From Paracentrotus lividus (lineage: Eukaryota > Echinodermata > Echinoidea > Camarodonta > Echinidae), in assembly GCA_940671915.1 (NCBI GenBank), contig CALNVZ010003434.1, positions 28,998,704-29,062,703 of the forward strand: 64,000 bases of DNA, written 5' to 3'. Each line of letters opens with the position of its first letter. Position 1 is the first letter of the stretch. This document shows, one piece after another, positions 23,554 to 35,581 of this stretch. The notes under the pieces are model-generated. The model made no database searches. It was not told where the DNA came from and saw only the letters and a program-made list of their open reading frames with translations. The translations under genes were made by a program, and so were the position numbers.

Positions 23554-23836
23554 TGAAAATATGCCTGACTGGAATAGTGATTATATAGCAAAAGATAAAG
23601 ATGATTTTATGATGTGAAATAAGTGATGAAAATATGCCTGACTGAAATAGTGATTATATAGCAAAAGCTAAAAATGATTTTATGATGTGAAATAAGTGAT
23701 GAGAATATGCCTGACTGGAATAGTGATTATATAGCAAAAGATAAAGATGATTTTATGATGTGAAATAAGTGATGAAAATGTGCCTGATTGGAATAGTGAT
23801 TATGTAGCCAAAGAAAAAGATGATTTTATGAAGTGC
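23554..23836 (+). repeat. 73-bp satellite, third block
   Basis: About 3.9 units of the same 73-bp satellite in forward orientation. It abuts the end of the right arm mid-unit and then continues into unique sequence (GCGGCAGCTATT). Its position outside the palindrome is a key clue for the assembly-foldback interpretation. Confidence 0.95.
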
Positions 23837-24721
23837 GGCAGCTATTAGTTACACTCCATTACATCTAGATTGGCATATCATCTGCTATTAAAGAACCTAT
23901 AGTGTACCGTTACCAAGAATTTAACCCATGGACTTCTAAATGTCTCTTATTCCCATAGGTTCAATATTGGAAACACTCCCTACCTGTAGTCAGTGGGTTA
24001 ATGCCGTTTTGTCCCTCAGAATGTTTCTTGAACTGGATCCATTGACCTCCTTATCACAGGCTTCTGCTACTCAATTTCATTACTGCCTTTCAGTTCTATA
24101 ATCAGTTTTAGCAAGAAATACAGATCTGAAATTGCTATAGTTCAGCCCTTGTGCACTCCATGATCATAACTTTTACTATAAAGCATTTTCTGTTCAGATT
24201 TTGCAGTCCAAGTATATGTCAAACTATGAAGAAAATATGATTCTAAAATTTTCCCATTTCAAAATCCTTTTTGTTTCTTTAATATTATTTTGAATTGAAA
24301 ATTATATTTTTGTACTAGTCCTTTAATACATACACGTTTTTGGTTTTCTAGTCATTTAGCAATCTATTGAGTGCACCAGAAGGCAGTTTATGGATGTGTT
24401 TGAACTACTGAAGTGTTTTATGATTCTCAATCTGCTTGTACTTCTGTTTAGATCCTCAACAAAGTTAAACAATTACTTCCACTGGAAGAAGAAGACATAC
24501 ACATAATTATATACAATGTAACTACAGTGTGTCATCCTTCAGTATTTTTGAAGCAGCACTTCCACTGTAAGAAGAATCCCTTTAAATGTAAAGATGCAGA
24601 AAAAAAACTAATTCGGTTCCGTCTTATATTCATGTCCTACATAGAGAATCCACAAATGGGTCAATTCATTAGAGCATGCTTATATAGTTTTTCCTACCTA
24701 ATTCTTCCTTTTAACTATCTC

Positions 24722-24752
<31 letters not shown>

Positions 24753-25301
24753 ATCTCTGTGTTTGTCATTTTCTCACTCTCTATACTTCCTTCCCACTGT
24801 CTTACACATCTCTGTTTCCCCTGTTTTCTTTCTTCATTTGTTTTTCGATAATATTACCACATATAATTGCCATGGATCTACTGAGTACCCGGTATGTCTT
24901 GAAATGACAGGCGGTACACAAGAAAATTAATTTAAAGAGTTTCTTTTTCCTCTCTTTCTTTCAATTTCTCACAAAGAATTAGCGCGCTCTGTCTTTCTGA
25001 TATTTGTGACTAGCTGAACTACTTAATACATACATATTATATTGATTGCCTGGCTTTGTCTTCGAGATCGTAATTACATCCAATTAGTTTTGTCTGGCGG
25101 TGCTCATCAGAAATAATCAATTTTCTGGAATTACAACCTACTTTTCTCCCTCAGGATGCAATATCAATATTTATTGAGGTGACCCTTCTTTCATTTATAT
25201 CTCCTTTTTTTCTATTTCTGTTCTTTCATTTTCTCTTCTTTTAACGTCTAACTTCTCATGGGATTATATATAAACCTCTTCCCCTCCCCCCCCCCCCCCC
25301 A

Positions 25302-25332
<31 letters not shown>

Positions 25333-27270
25333 TGTTGCTAAACATCCCCATCCTGTTGAGGTCCTAAAGTCCTATGTCCTATGATAACAATTAAATCTCA
25401 CATATGAAAGGCTATATACCCGAAATATCATGTTTTCATTCCTTTTGGCAGTGTTTTCATTTTGAGTATTTTTCGTGTGTGCCTATTGATTTTTAGACAG
25501 ATGCATCTTATATGGATTATCTGACTGTCAAAAAGGTGTTCTGTTTTCATACAATTAGTGAATATATTTTTTTTTTCATCTCACAAAAGTGAAGTGTCAG
25601 TCCCTGAGTGGAGAAAACCAAATATATTATGTGATCTGAAGCCACAGCAGGTTAGCTAGATAAAGTCTCAAGTAAATGTGGGATTGTGGCCAATTCCTTC
25701 TCATTAATTGATCACTGCTTTATCATTATTGAACTCCTCAAGACTTTCCTTGTTGGGACCATTATGAAAAAAAAAGGATCAGATACCATTTTGCATCCAT
25801 CCTCCCCTCTTGTGACCTCAACAATTGTTTTCTAATTTCCATAAAGTTAAATGGCATCTTCTTTTCTGAGAATTGTTACTTGCCTTTTATTCTCCAGTAC
25901 TGTAAACAAATAGAAACATTTAATTTTTCCTGGTAAACCTAAATATCAAGTGATGATGATGTCACTTCTATATCTTTTTTCTTATTGCCTATTCTCTTGG
26001 GGAATGTTTTTCTATTGAATTATTATTGGGTTGATCTGTGATATTTAGAAATAATCTTCATCTGCAACTTCCGACTTGTTATGGTTATTGACCTACTCGA
26101 AAGGGATGCGAATTCTGCTGAAAAATGAAACCAGCTTACAGGGCGATGGAAAACATATATCTTCAAGCCCAAGTGAGCTTTTGCAGTCGCACACTATCTA
26201 TCACCCAACATATGCCATGTGAGTGAAAAAAAGTCAGTCATTAATTGTACGTGACAAGAATCAGCCATTAAAGGCAAGGGAGTTTGATGATGTTTAATTT
26301 GAGTATCCGGTACCCATTTTGCAAAGGGGCATGTGGCATGTGTCATAACCAGCCCCCCCCCCAAAAAAAAAAGGGGGGGAAGAATTGCAGAGCCACACTT
26401 TCTCCTTGTTATCATGGGGTATTTTTTCTTCTTCCCAAGGAATGATAACCAATCTGAACATGACAGACCCATATTTCACTGACTCTGTCCTCATGAAATA
26501 TGGAACCACAACGTAGATATTACCTATTCTCTATTGCGTGAACAAGCAGGGTGTAACTAATGGTATTACTATTAGGCGCATATTATACGAATTATATTAG
26601 TACTAATAATATACATTGCCTTTCCAATAATAACTGATTATCTAGCTGCTGCATCCATAGTCTTCATATTAATTTGGACTACCGGTATGCATTTGCTGTT
26701 GCTTTAGTAGTTTCTGTGCATATATTTTGTCATGCATCAACGCTACTCCCCTTACACATGGCTGATTAAATGTGTGTCAATAATTGGCTCAAAAGCATAT
26801 GTTTAGACAGGTTGTGATTATTAAAGCGATAATTTCAAATACATACATGTATCTGAGACTGACAGCACGTTTTGAAACAAGAACAGATCATAGATGTTAT
26901 AGATGAGGCATGAAAAAGGTGTTCATATTTTTAATTAAATGGTATACAGTTTGTATGATTAACATTTCCAAGGAAGATTTACCAACAAATGTTAGTTTCT
27001 TTCTAAGCTGAGACACAATGTAGTTCTACCCTGCTAAAATAATAATTGAAAAATGAATAAATTTTAATTGATTACCTGGCAAGAAATTTAACAAAATTAA
27101 ACATCTAATCAAGAAAAAGAAATTAGTGGAAAAATAATGTTTAAATTCTCTGCCAAATTTAGCAATTTGTTAACTGTGTAAATTTCAGTCATACAGAGCC
27201 ATTAAGTATGATTTGTATATTTAATTTTCCTGAAGAATACAACTACAAGAGTAGAATGACAATACCAATG
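23837..27270. other. Intergenic, CT and homopolymer tracts
   Basis: Non-coding AT-rich DNA. It contains CT tracts at 24718-24755 and 25283-25333 (C13 then CT) and a C11-A10-G7 run that can fold on itself near 26350-26380. The open frames (126 codons at 24527, 92 at 26194 minus) have no recognisable domain, and one overlaps the CT tract. Confidence 0.6.
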
Positions 27271-27599
27271 CATTATTGCCAATTGAAACAGGGCAGACAT
27301 TGCCCTTTCGGCTTTCTGGTAATCGTTTGCTGTGTTTTACTGAGCCTAATTATAATTGATGGTGGAAAACATGCAATTATTTACAACTTGGGTGCAGCAG
27401 GGTAAAGTTTGATTGGAGATTGATAGTTGAGAATAAAAATTTAAGGGGGAAAATATTATACGACCATTATTGCCAATTGACGCTGAGGGAAATGTTGCCT
27501 TTTTGGCTTTCTGGTGATCATTTGCTGTGTTTTACTGAACCTAATTATGATTGACGATGGAAAACATGCAATTTTTTACAAGTTGGGTGCAGCAGAGTA
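27271..27599 (+). repeat. 194-bp-period tandem duplication
   Basis: Two diverged copies (27271-27405 and 27465-27599) share CATTATTGCCAATTGA, GGCTTTCTGGT, TTTGCTGTGTTTTACTGA, GGAAAACATGCAATT and TTGGGTGCAGCAG. Divergence is mainly substitutions. It is not clearly coding. Confidence 0.85.
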
Positions 27600-29340
27600 G
27601 AATTAATTTGAAGAGCAGCTGCAAAAAAGAGATTCTGAGAATCTTCCTTATCCCTGGTAAAGTCTGTACAGAGTGTGTCAAAATGTATTCCTGGAAAGTT
27701 GCCCATTTTATCAAACACGTAATAGATTTACTTTTTGTATATTTCACTATTTATTAAACACTTGAACAAGTGTTGAAAACCAATTTCAAAAGTAAATTTA
27801 CCCCTTAGTCTCTAGAAAAGTTTTAATTGTCTCTAAATATAAAAGAGCAATATCAGGTACAAGTATAATGACATTTAAACAACAATTTTGAAAAAATTAA
27901 AAGTGAAACATGCCTACTTACTGAATGGTAAATAACCACTGTCTTCAAGGTGTCATGTAGTGCACAAAAATTGTTCAGCCAAAACATTAAATAAAGTTCA
28001 CAGCCCAGAACACTGGCAGCAAGAGTAAAGCAATATTGCTAAGAGCCTGAAGAAATATGCTTCAATGGTTCCTCTACCCCTACTATTGGTCATGAGATGA
28101 CGTGGTGCTTCCATCATCCCATATTCTTGGAAGATTCAATTTCTTAGAATTCGCAGAAGTTTTTTCCTTTGGAGCATAGACATCCTCGGAATAGAAGTTT
28201 TAGACGACAATAATCAAACATTATCACCACCAATGTCTGTAGGAAAGTCTTCATATGCCCCCAAGGGTTAAAGTAGCCTGCTGTTGCATTATGATCAATA
28301 AAGACATCTCTGAGAAATCGGTCTAATTTAGTTCAGGTCAGCGAACATGCACCTTATGAAGACATATTTCTCAGTGGTTTTTCACAGAAAGTCTTGCCCT
28401 GCTAAACTTTTGGAACTAATCAGGGTAATGGTGCTTGACGATATCGTGTGAATTCTCTTGCTAGCTTGTGTCGTTTGATTTGGAATATCATTCCGCCTCA
28501 TCCGTGGATGAGGTGTCATAATGAACTCTCCATTTTTGTTACGCACCGTTGGATTAGTTTTGTCATCTGAATCATTACTTCGTTTGACGTCAATGCTGTG
28601 CATTTGGGGTCTTACCCCTGCCTCTTACTAAATAATTCAGTATAAAATGGGGATACAAGAAATTACCAATTGAAAAAGAAAAAAACTTCCATGCTTTTTT
28701 AATACAACTCTATTCCCCCCCCCCCCCTTCGTAAAAAGGTGTTCTTATTGTGCAAGATTCAATTCTAAGGAGGAAAATATGAATTACATAATTATGCAAT
28801 ATAACTTTTGATTTATTCTAATTTCTTGCCTCATCATCCAGTATGCGAAGTTTTAGATGTGTAATGGTTAATTGCATCATTGTGCCTTTTATCAGCATAT
28901 CTTAACCATTCCAAATGTATGAGGATACAAAATAGCCTAGTACTAGCAGTTTGTGGCAAGAGGGGATTGCCAACATAAATTAGGTCAAACTCACTGGGGT
29001 CAGTGAACACATAGGCCGACATAATGTACCCGCCTTTCTCTTTGTTAAAGAAATCATATCTCTAAAATTGAATTTAAGAAAATATTTAGTAGAGCTCCAT
29101 AATCTGTAAAAGTGTGGAACTTGCACAACAGCTGTACATGACATGTGTTGAAGCCATTAACACATCACATTCTTCTTAATTTGATTATGTGCTCTCCTAG
29201 AAATATGATGATCAGTCAACACACTATCCTGAGTGGAATCTTTATGGTGATCTACAGTTCAAATCTTGGTTCATTGCTTGTACATAGACACCCATCTTAA
29301 TCTGATCTATGTTCCCTCCTACAATTTTGTTTATTTAAAG
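27600..29340. other. Intergenic, nothing recognised
   Basis: AT-rich sequence with one C-run at 28714-28727. No transposon ends or credible coding sequence were seen; the open frames of 61-73 codons lack recognisable domains. Confidence 0.5.
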
Positions 29341-30173
29341 CTGATGTGAACACACTTTTTGCATTTGATTTTCATCTCGGACTGATGTGAACACACTTTT
29401 GTGTTCAGTGTTCATCTCAGCCTTATGTGAATATATATACTATTGTGTTCGATTCTCATCTCATCCTGATGTGAACACACTTTTGTGTAGGATGATCATC
29501 TCAGCCTGATGTGAACACATTTTTTGTTTGTTATTCATCTCAGACTGATGTGAACACACTTTTATGTGTTTATTGTTCATCTCAGACTGATGTGAACACA
29601 CTTTTCTGTGTTCGGTGTTTATCTAAGCCTGATGTGAACACACTTTTTTGTGTTCGATGTTTATCTCAGCCTGATGTGAACACACTTTTTGCGTTCGATT
29701 TTCATCTCAGCCTGATGTGAACACACCTTTTTTGTGTTCAGTGTTCATCTCGGCCTGATGTGAGTACACTTTTGTGTTCGATTCTCATCTCAGCCTGATG
29801 TGAACATACTTTTGTGTTCGGTGTTCATCTCAGCCTGATGTGAACACACTTTTGTGTTCGGTGTTCATCTCAGCCTGATGTGAACATACTTTTGTGTTCG
29901 GTGTTCATCTCAGCCTGATGTGAACATACTTTTGTGTTCGGTGTTCATCTCAGCCTGATGTGAACACACTTTTGTGTTCGGTGTTCATCTTGGCCTGATG
30001 TAAACACACTTTTGTGTTTGGTGTTCATCTCGGCCTGATGTGAACACACTTTTGTGTTCGGTGTTCATCTCAGCCTGATGTAAACACACTTTTGTGTTCG
30101 GTGTTTATCTCATCCTGATGTGAATACACTTTTGTGTTTGATGTTCATCTCAGCCTGATGTGAACACACTTTT
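29341..30173 (+). repeat. 40-bp minisatellite, ~21 copies
   Basis: The unit contains CTGATGTGAACACACTTTTG then TGTTCGGTGTTCATCTCAGC. The period is exactly 40 bp in the centre and slightly variable at the edges, where units are more diverged. Middle copies (29780-30000) are nearly identical, which suggests recent homogenisation. The 69-codon open frame reading VNTLFCVRCLSQPD-like repeats is a shadow of the array, because 40 is not a multiple of three and the frame breaks. Confidence 0.97.
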
Positions 30174-30279
30174 ATTTTTAGTGGAAGTTTTATGGTGCAG
30201 TAGTCCATAATACTGAATTTTAATCAGGAGATCTAGGGTCCAAATCTCAAAGAAGAAGATTTTATAAATATACCTGCTG

Positions 30280-30409
30280 TGCCCTGTAACACGAAGAGAT
30301 ACATTCAATCTTACAATCGATTGTATCTCTTCAGTACACGGTTGTCAAAGGCTTATGATTGATCTTAAACATAAGATTGATTGTATTTTTTTAATGTTAC
30401 GGCTAGGCA
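30280..30409. mobile_element. Short MITE (TGCCCTGTAACA ends), tentative
   Basis: The left end TGCCCTGTAACA corresponds to the right end TGTTACGGCTAGGCA (imperfect complement). Internally, ATTCAATCTTACAATCGATT and CATAAGATTGATTG form nested inverted repeats. It is about 130 bp and non-coding. Confidence 0.45.
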
Positions 30410-32226
30410 CTGGTGTGATTGAATTATTTGAAGATTATGTCTGCTCTGGAATCGAGCATTTATTGAAATCTTTTAAGTAATTGTATTTTAAAGAAATTTT
30501 GCGATTCTACTTCAATTGTTATCATGCACGATGCAGTAGATGGGCTATTTGACCAGCAAACATTGAACAACTGTAGTATCATTTAAATCAATTTCACTGT
30601 ATAGTGTACAACCCTTTGATGCTTGTGGTTCTTCATCTTTTTGTTGCAGTAAACTATGGAATATATGTCTTGATGGATGGTACTATTCTAGTAGGCCTGC
30701 TAGTAAGCATATTGAAAGAAAAGCAATTTCAATTTGGGCTTTATTACTTTGTGGTTATTTGGGGATTTGGTGAAATAGAAGTATTTCCCTGGAAAGTGTG
30801 TCCTCGTGCCCTATCAGTTCAATGACTTTGACTTGAAAATCTGCTTTTATGAGAGGTGAAAATTTGCATGGTGCTATCAAGCTTTTAAACATTTTGTTGA
30901 CAGTTAATTTTAGTTGATCTGTTTTATTAATTTTATATCACACAGTTGACCAGTCGTCAGAAAAGGCAGTTTTATGAAAATTGTATTGATTGGTTTCAAT
31001 GACACTATAATGCTCTTTTTATTGTTCATTGATTGTTTGTTTTTTTTTACATTGATAGTGAAACTTTTTTTTTTTTTGCAAGAAAAGAAACGGTAAATTT
31101 TTCCTTGTTCTGAACAAAATGTACGCAAATTTTAAAAGGGAAAGTAATTGAAGTAGCTTCTAAAATCTGGTGCATTTATTTTGCTTTGAGGCTATTAGTG
31201 TCTTCAATGTTAGGCGAAGATTCTGTGAAATTCTTTGCCCCAAAGAAAAGTACTCTTCTATTCTTCATAGAGACCTTGGTATTTAGCAAGTGTTGTGATG
31301 ACCCAATCGGGAATAATATGGGAATTTCTTCACGCCTCCTCATAGGATCATTCTCAACATTGTATTTATGAAATTAGAAACAGCCCTCTGCTGTGGTATT
31401 TTAATGATTGTATATTTACCAAGTATTTAGGCGGAGGGCTTGTAGAGGAGCTCTAAGAGTCTGAAAGAATTGTCGTTTGAGTGCTAAAAAGGAATTAGCT
31501 TTGCACATGTACAGCTCAAGAAAAATTTAGTAGAACAAGCTCACTTTCTCTTCTGGGATAAGAGAGCAATTTGCATAGTAACAAAAGATCTATACCAATG
31601 GTATAGTTGCTGAAGAATGTATAGAAGTAGAGTTAGTCTGTGTTTAATATGTTTTTTTTTTTAACCACACAAGATGAGGAACATGCACACTGACACCCTT
31701 ATGAAAAAGAGCTTGGTCTAATAATTCTTCTCAAGCTGTATATGCTTGGATGCCATGCTGTTCACAACTGGCTGTGTACCTCTCCAAATCTTGTCTGCAG
31801 GCACCAGATTTTGCAGAAATCCTTGTTTTTGGACACAGGGAGAATGTACACATTTTTTTCCCAGCCAAGTAGGAGCAAAGTGGTTATTCTCTTGCTGCAA
31901 CCATGTCAAAACACAATGAACAGCATCAGTTGAGAACTGACCATACACAATACAGGCTGTTAGACATGGCGACAAGATACTTGCTCTTGCAACAATTGCT
32001 TTTGGCTTTATTTTGTTTAAAGTATAGGGTTAGGGTTGCAATAATTATGTTAGGGGAGGGTGGGTATTGTGTTAAGTCCAGTCGTTGGGCATTCACCTTT
32101 GAAAAAACAGTAGATTATAGTAATTGTGACCATAGCATCAATGCCCTTCTGCCTCTCAGCTGTCAATAGTATGTGACATCTAGGAAGATCATGTTGTAGA
32201 TCTCTCACAACAGATGCAATCTTTCA

Positions 32227-32515
32227 GTGCCCGGGGTATTTTCTTTTCCAGAGGGGGGGGGGGGGGGGGCGGCATGGTACATATGATATAATGTTATCAG
32301 CTGGAGCTGCATGCTCATAGAACATACATTGCCAATGTCTGCGAGGAATGTTTTTTGGTCAAATGTTCTGGGTGTTAGATCATAAAGAGGAGTAGTCTCT
32401 CTGTGCCTGGGGTGGTTTTTTTTCATAGGGGGGATACCCATCATAGCATGTTATCAGCTTAAGCTGTATGCTCATGGAATGTTTTTTGTCAAATGTTCTG
32501 GGTGTTAGATCCTGA
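32227..32515 (+). repeat. 176-bp-period local duplication
   Basis: Two copies start at GTGCC(C/T)GGGGT (32227 and 32403) and share a G-run, CATG(T)TATCAGCT, GCATGCTCAT-like and GTCAAATGTTCTGGGTGTTA blocks. The second copy is shortened by a deletion. Confidence 0.8.
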
Positions 32516-34846
32516 AGAAAATTAATTTGGAAAAGTGTGTCTTGACATTTAGAAGTCTAAAATCTTTTATAAGAAGTGCAGACTTTAAATGCCTGCACTT
32601 GTCTAGTGAATGCCTGTATGTTTTTTTTTAAGGAGGTGTTACTTTAATAACCTATTGTATACTGAGAACTTTTTACAAAGCCGAATGAATCGTGATTGTC
32701 AAGCATGCTTGCAAGAAATTCTTTTCACTTAAAGGTGAAACAAAAACAGCTTTAGATACATCAATATCAGATGATTTAAATTATATAAGGTCTTTATATA
32801 TATATGTATGCAATCATGAGTGAAATAAACAGTTGACAAGAGGGATGTTCTACGTTTCTTCAACCCGCATATATGCAGGCTTAGTATACAACGGGTTCAT
32901 GATTGAATTTGTAATATCAACTGAAATTTAAGAAACTTGCACCCATGAATGACGGAAGTGTTCTTTATGAGTCATTTAGGTATTAAGTTATAGGGAAGAG
33001 AAGGAAAGAATTAAGCTTTAAGGAATCATGAGAAATACGCTTGGCGTTCAGAAAACTCCAATTACAGATCTCTTAAAAAGCGGTACAGACTCTTATAAAG
33101 GTCTTTTTTCTTTTGATCAACTCTTACAAACTTAAAGCTGGGAACCTAAAAGCCAAAAAGATACTCTCTTATTAAAAAAAAAAGAGTTTAAAAAGTTCAC
33201 TCTTGACTGAGTGAGTGAAAAATTAAATGATTTTGGAGTAAAAATAAAAAATTTCTCTCATTTTGGACTTACCCTGGGGATTACTGAGAGATCTTTAAGA
33301 TTTAACATAATCCTTTTTTTGTAAGAGAGAGAGGGAGTATGTGCTCTTGATTCCCAATAATGTTAGCACTAATCTTTTAGAGATGTACATTTGGGAATGT
33401 TTCTTTGGTATTAAATATTTGTAAATTAGCCCCTATATCCCTGTGTGTTTAGAGCATTGCTGTCCAGAGTAGATGTGACAATGTTACATATCCCAAAGTC
33501 ATTACCCTGATTTGAAATACAACATATAAGATTATAGCTCATAACATTATACTGTACCGGTAGCTCAATGAAGGCTACCAATAAAGAAAAAAAGTTTTTA
33601 AAGGAAAAATCTGATAATTCTGCTCTATGTTTAGAATGAATAGTACTTGAAGTTTAATTTTCAAGGTTTTTTCATTGTAAAGCTCTTATACTACTGTGCA
33701 TATAGATGTATTCAATTAGTTATGTTTAAAAAAGTCAATGTTTAAAAACGATAATGAGACGCACCTTACTTTAAAATAGTAAAAACATTAGAAGCACTGT
33801 ATTTAACACTGCATGCATGTTAACCATTACTATTAATGTTTAAAACAAGATCAACTTTCTTTCTCATATCTTACCTTTTGACGGAGATCTGAGTTTTCTT
33901 GTACAAAGTGGTATATTCTTGAAGCCTTTTATACAAAGACACAAAGAGGCATTATCAAAGTCGCATCAATATGTCACATCAAAAATCCTCCTACAGAAGC
34001 AGAACTTGTTCATAATAATCCATTAAAGATGATAAGCTCATTTATTCCCATCACTGGCGTACGGAGCAGTAGATACAACGGATGCAAGATATTGACATAC
34101 TGTGATGGTGTATACAATTTTGAGCTGATCTCTGATGCCGCATCATTGGTAGAAGTCATGCCTTATGTACCCAAAACAGGAAATTAGAGTATCGGCTATA
34201 TTGGAAGTTCAGAAGAAGTAGTCTGTCGTTTCAGACTTCACTGTGGAGTTAATTGGACACATAATGTTTATTTAGGGCCTAAAGGAAATTAGCACCGTTC
34301 AGAATAATGTGACTTAATATCCGACAGCTTCTCTACTAATATTAATCGAAAAGTTACAATAAACTATTAGATTATAAACATCATAATTATTTAGTTGTCT
34401 GTTTTAGACTACCATTGATGCAAACATGTAGGGACTTCTTCATTTTGGTGACATATTTTCTCCAGCAACGATTGCTCCATGCTTTAAGTTGTTTAAGATT
34501 GAGGGCAAGGGTCAAGCTTGCATTAGGGTTTTATTGTATTTCTGGGTATGATATAGTGTTTACAGGGTTGAAATTTTCATTCAATTAGTGTAGGCCCTGT
34601 GTCACCAGAGCAAATATGTCATATTAGAATATTACATATCATTTGTTGATACTATATGCATACTGAGACTAGAATCTGTTTTTATAACCATGCACAGCTT
34701 TATACAAAGCCCAAGAGTTTTAGTTTCTTATTTTGATAAGAGTTATACTTAAACATATATATTCTCCTATTGTCCTTGCCCTCCAAGTACAGCCTCTTGA
34801 GGCCATCACCTGCCCTATATTTTTGTTTGAACAAATGATAAAGATA

Positions 34847-34866
34847 ATATATATATATATATATAT
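34847..34866. repeat. (AT)10 microsatellite
   Basis: A pure TA/AT dinucleotide run. The two overlapping open frames on opposite strands here are translations of it. Confidence 0.95.
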
Positions 34867-35581
34867 GTGTTTATTCTTCTCATTAAATTTGGTATGCCTA
34901 TATGAGCATGATTTAATTGAAAGCAAAATGATGCATATCATTGTAAAGTATGTTGTATACAGAGTAAACTCGATATATTTCAGTTTCCCTGTTTTCAAAT
35001 TGTCTTGTTTTCTGGTGTTTGTTTATGTTTTGATGGTGTGCTTTTAACATACTCCCCCCCCCCCTGTTTCTGACCCTGTGTTATGCTGGTAATGACATTT
35101 GCTCCTGCAACAATTTCTATGGCTTTATTTTGTCTTAGATGTAGGGTTCGGGTTACAATAGAGTTTTATGTTAGGTTTATGATTAGATTTAGGGTCGGGT
35201 ATAGTGTCAAGCCCAGGGTTGAAGATAGTCATTCACTATAGACCGGATCAGTTTTAGCCTGAGCAATTGTCATGGAGTTTTTATGCTTCATGTGTAAATC
35301 AATATTTCATTGTTTAATATTATGATTTTACACATAAAGTTAGACTGTAAACCATCTAACCGTTAGAGTAAAAAATTGATTCTTGATTTGATCTTGATGG
35401 AGTTGCCAATTTAAAGATGAAAACTGATTTCTTAATGTACATAATGATGGATCATCTTGTCGCATGAGATTTCCTGCCTCTGTCTGCTTTGTCCATTATG
35501 TTCTGTGCCGGTAGTCATGAATCCATCATACTGTTTTCATGGTACTAATAAATTCTCATGAGTAATGAAAGGAGATGCACA

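Larger units (their letters stand above)
30410..35581. other. Long intergenic region with dispersed repeats
   Basis: No convincing gene. Segment 31530-31735 resembles 43355-43565 (shared GCTGAAGA(A/T)TGTATAGAA and GAGCTTGGT blocks). Segment 31981-32060 resembles 35098-35160 (TGCAACAATT, GGCTTTATTTTGT and TAGGGTT(A/C)GGGTT blocks). These are probably old dispersed repeats. The minus-strand open frame at 31718-31975 (85 codons) has balanced composition, but I recognise no domain in it. Confidence 0.5.

Noticed and set aside
29511-29720. Tandem peptide VNTLFCVRCLSQPD as a possible repeat protein
   Set aside because: Direct translation of the 40-bp minisatellite; the unit is not a multiple of three and the frame is lost within a few units.
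29341-30173. CRISPR-like array
   Set aside because: Units are contiguous 40-bp tandem repeats with no unique spacers, in eukaryotic DNA.
31718-31975. 85-codon minus-strand frame with balanced composition
   Set aside because: Looks protein-like by eye, but has no recognised family, splice context or conservation evidence. A translated search or RNA-seq coverage would be decisive.
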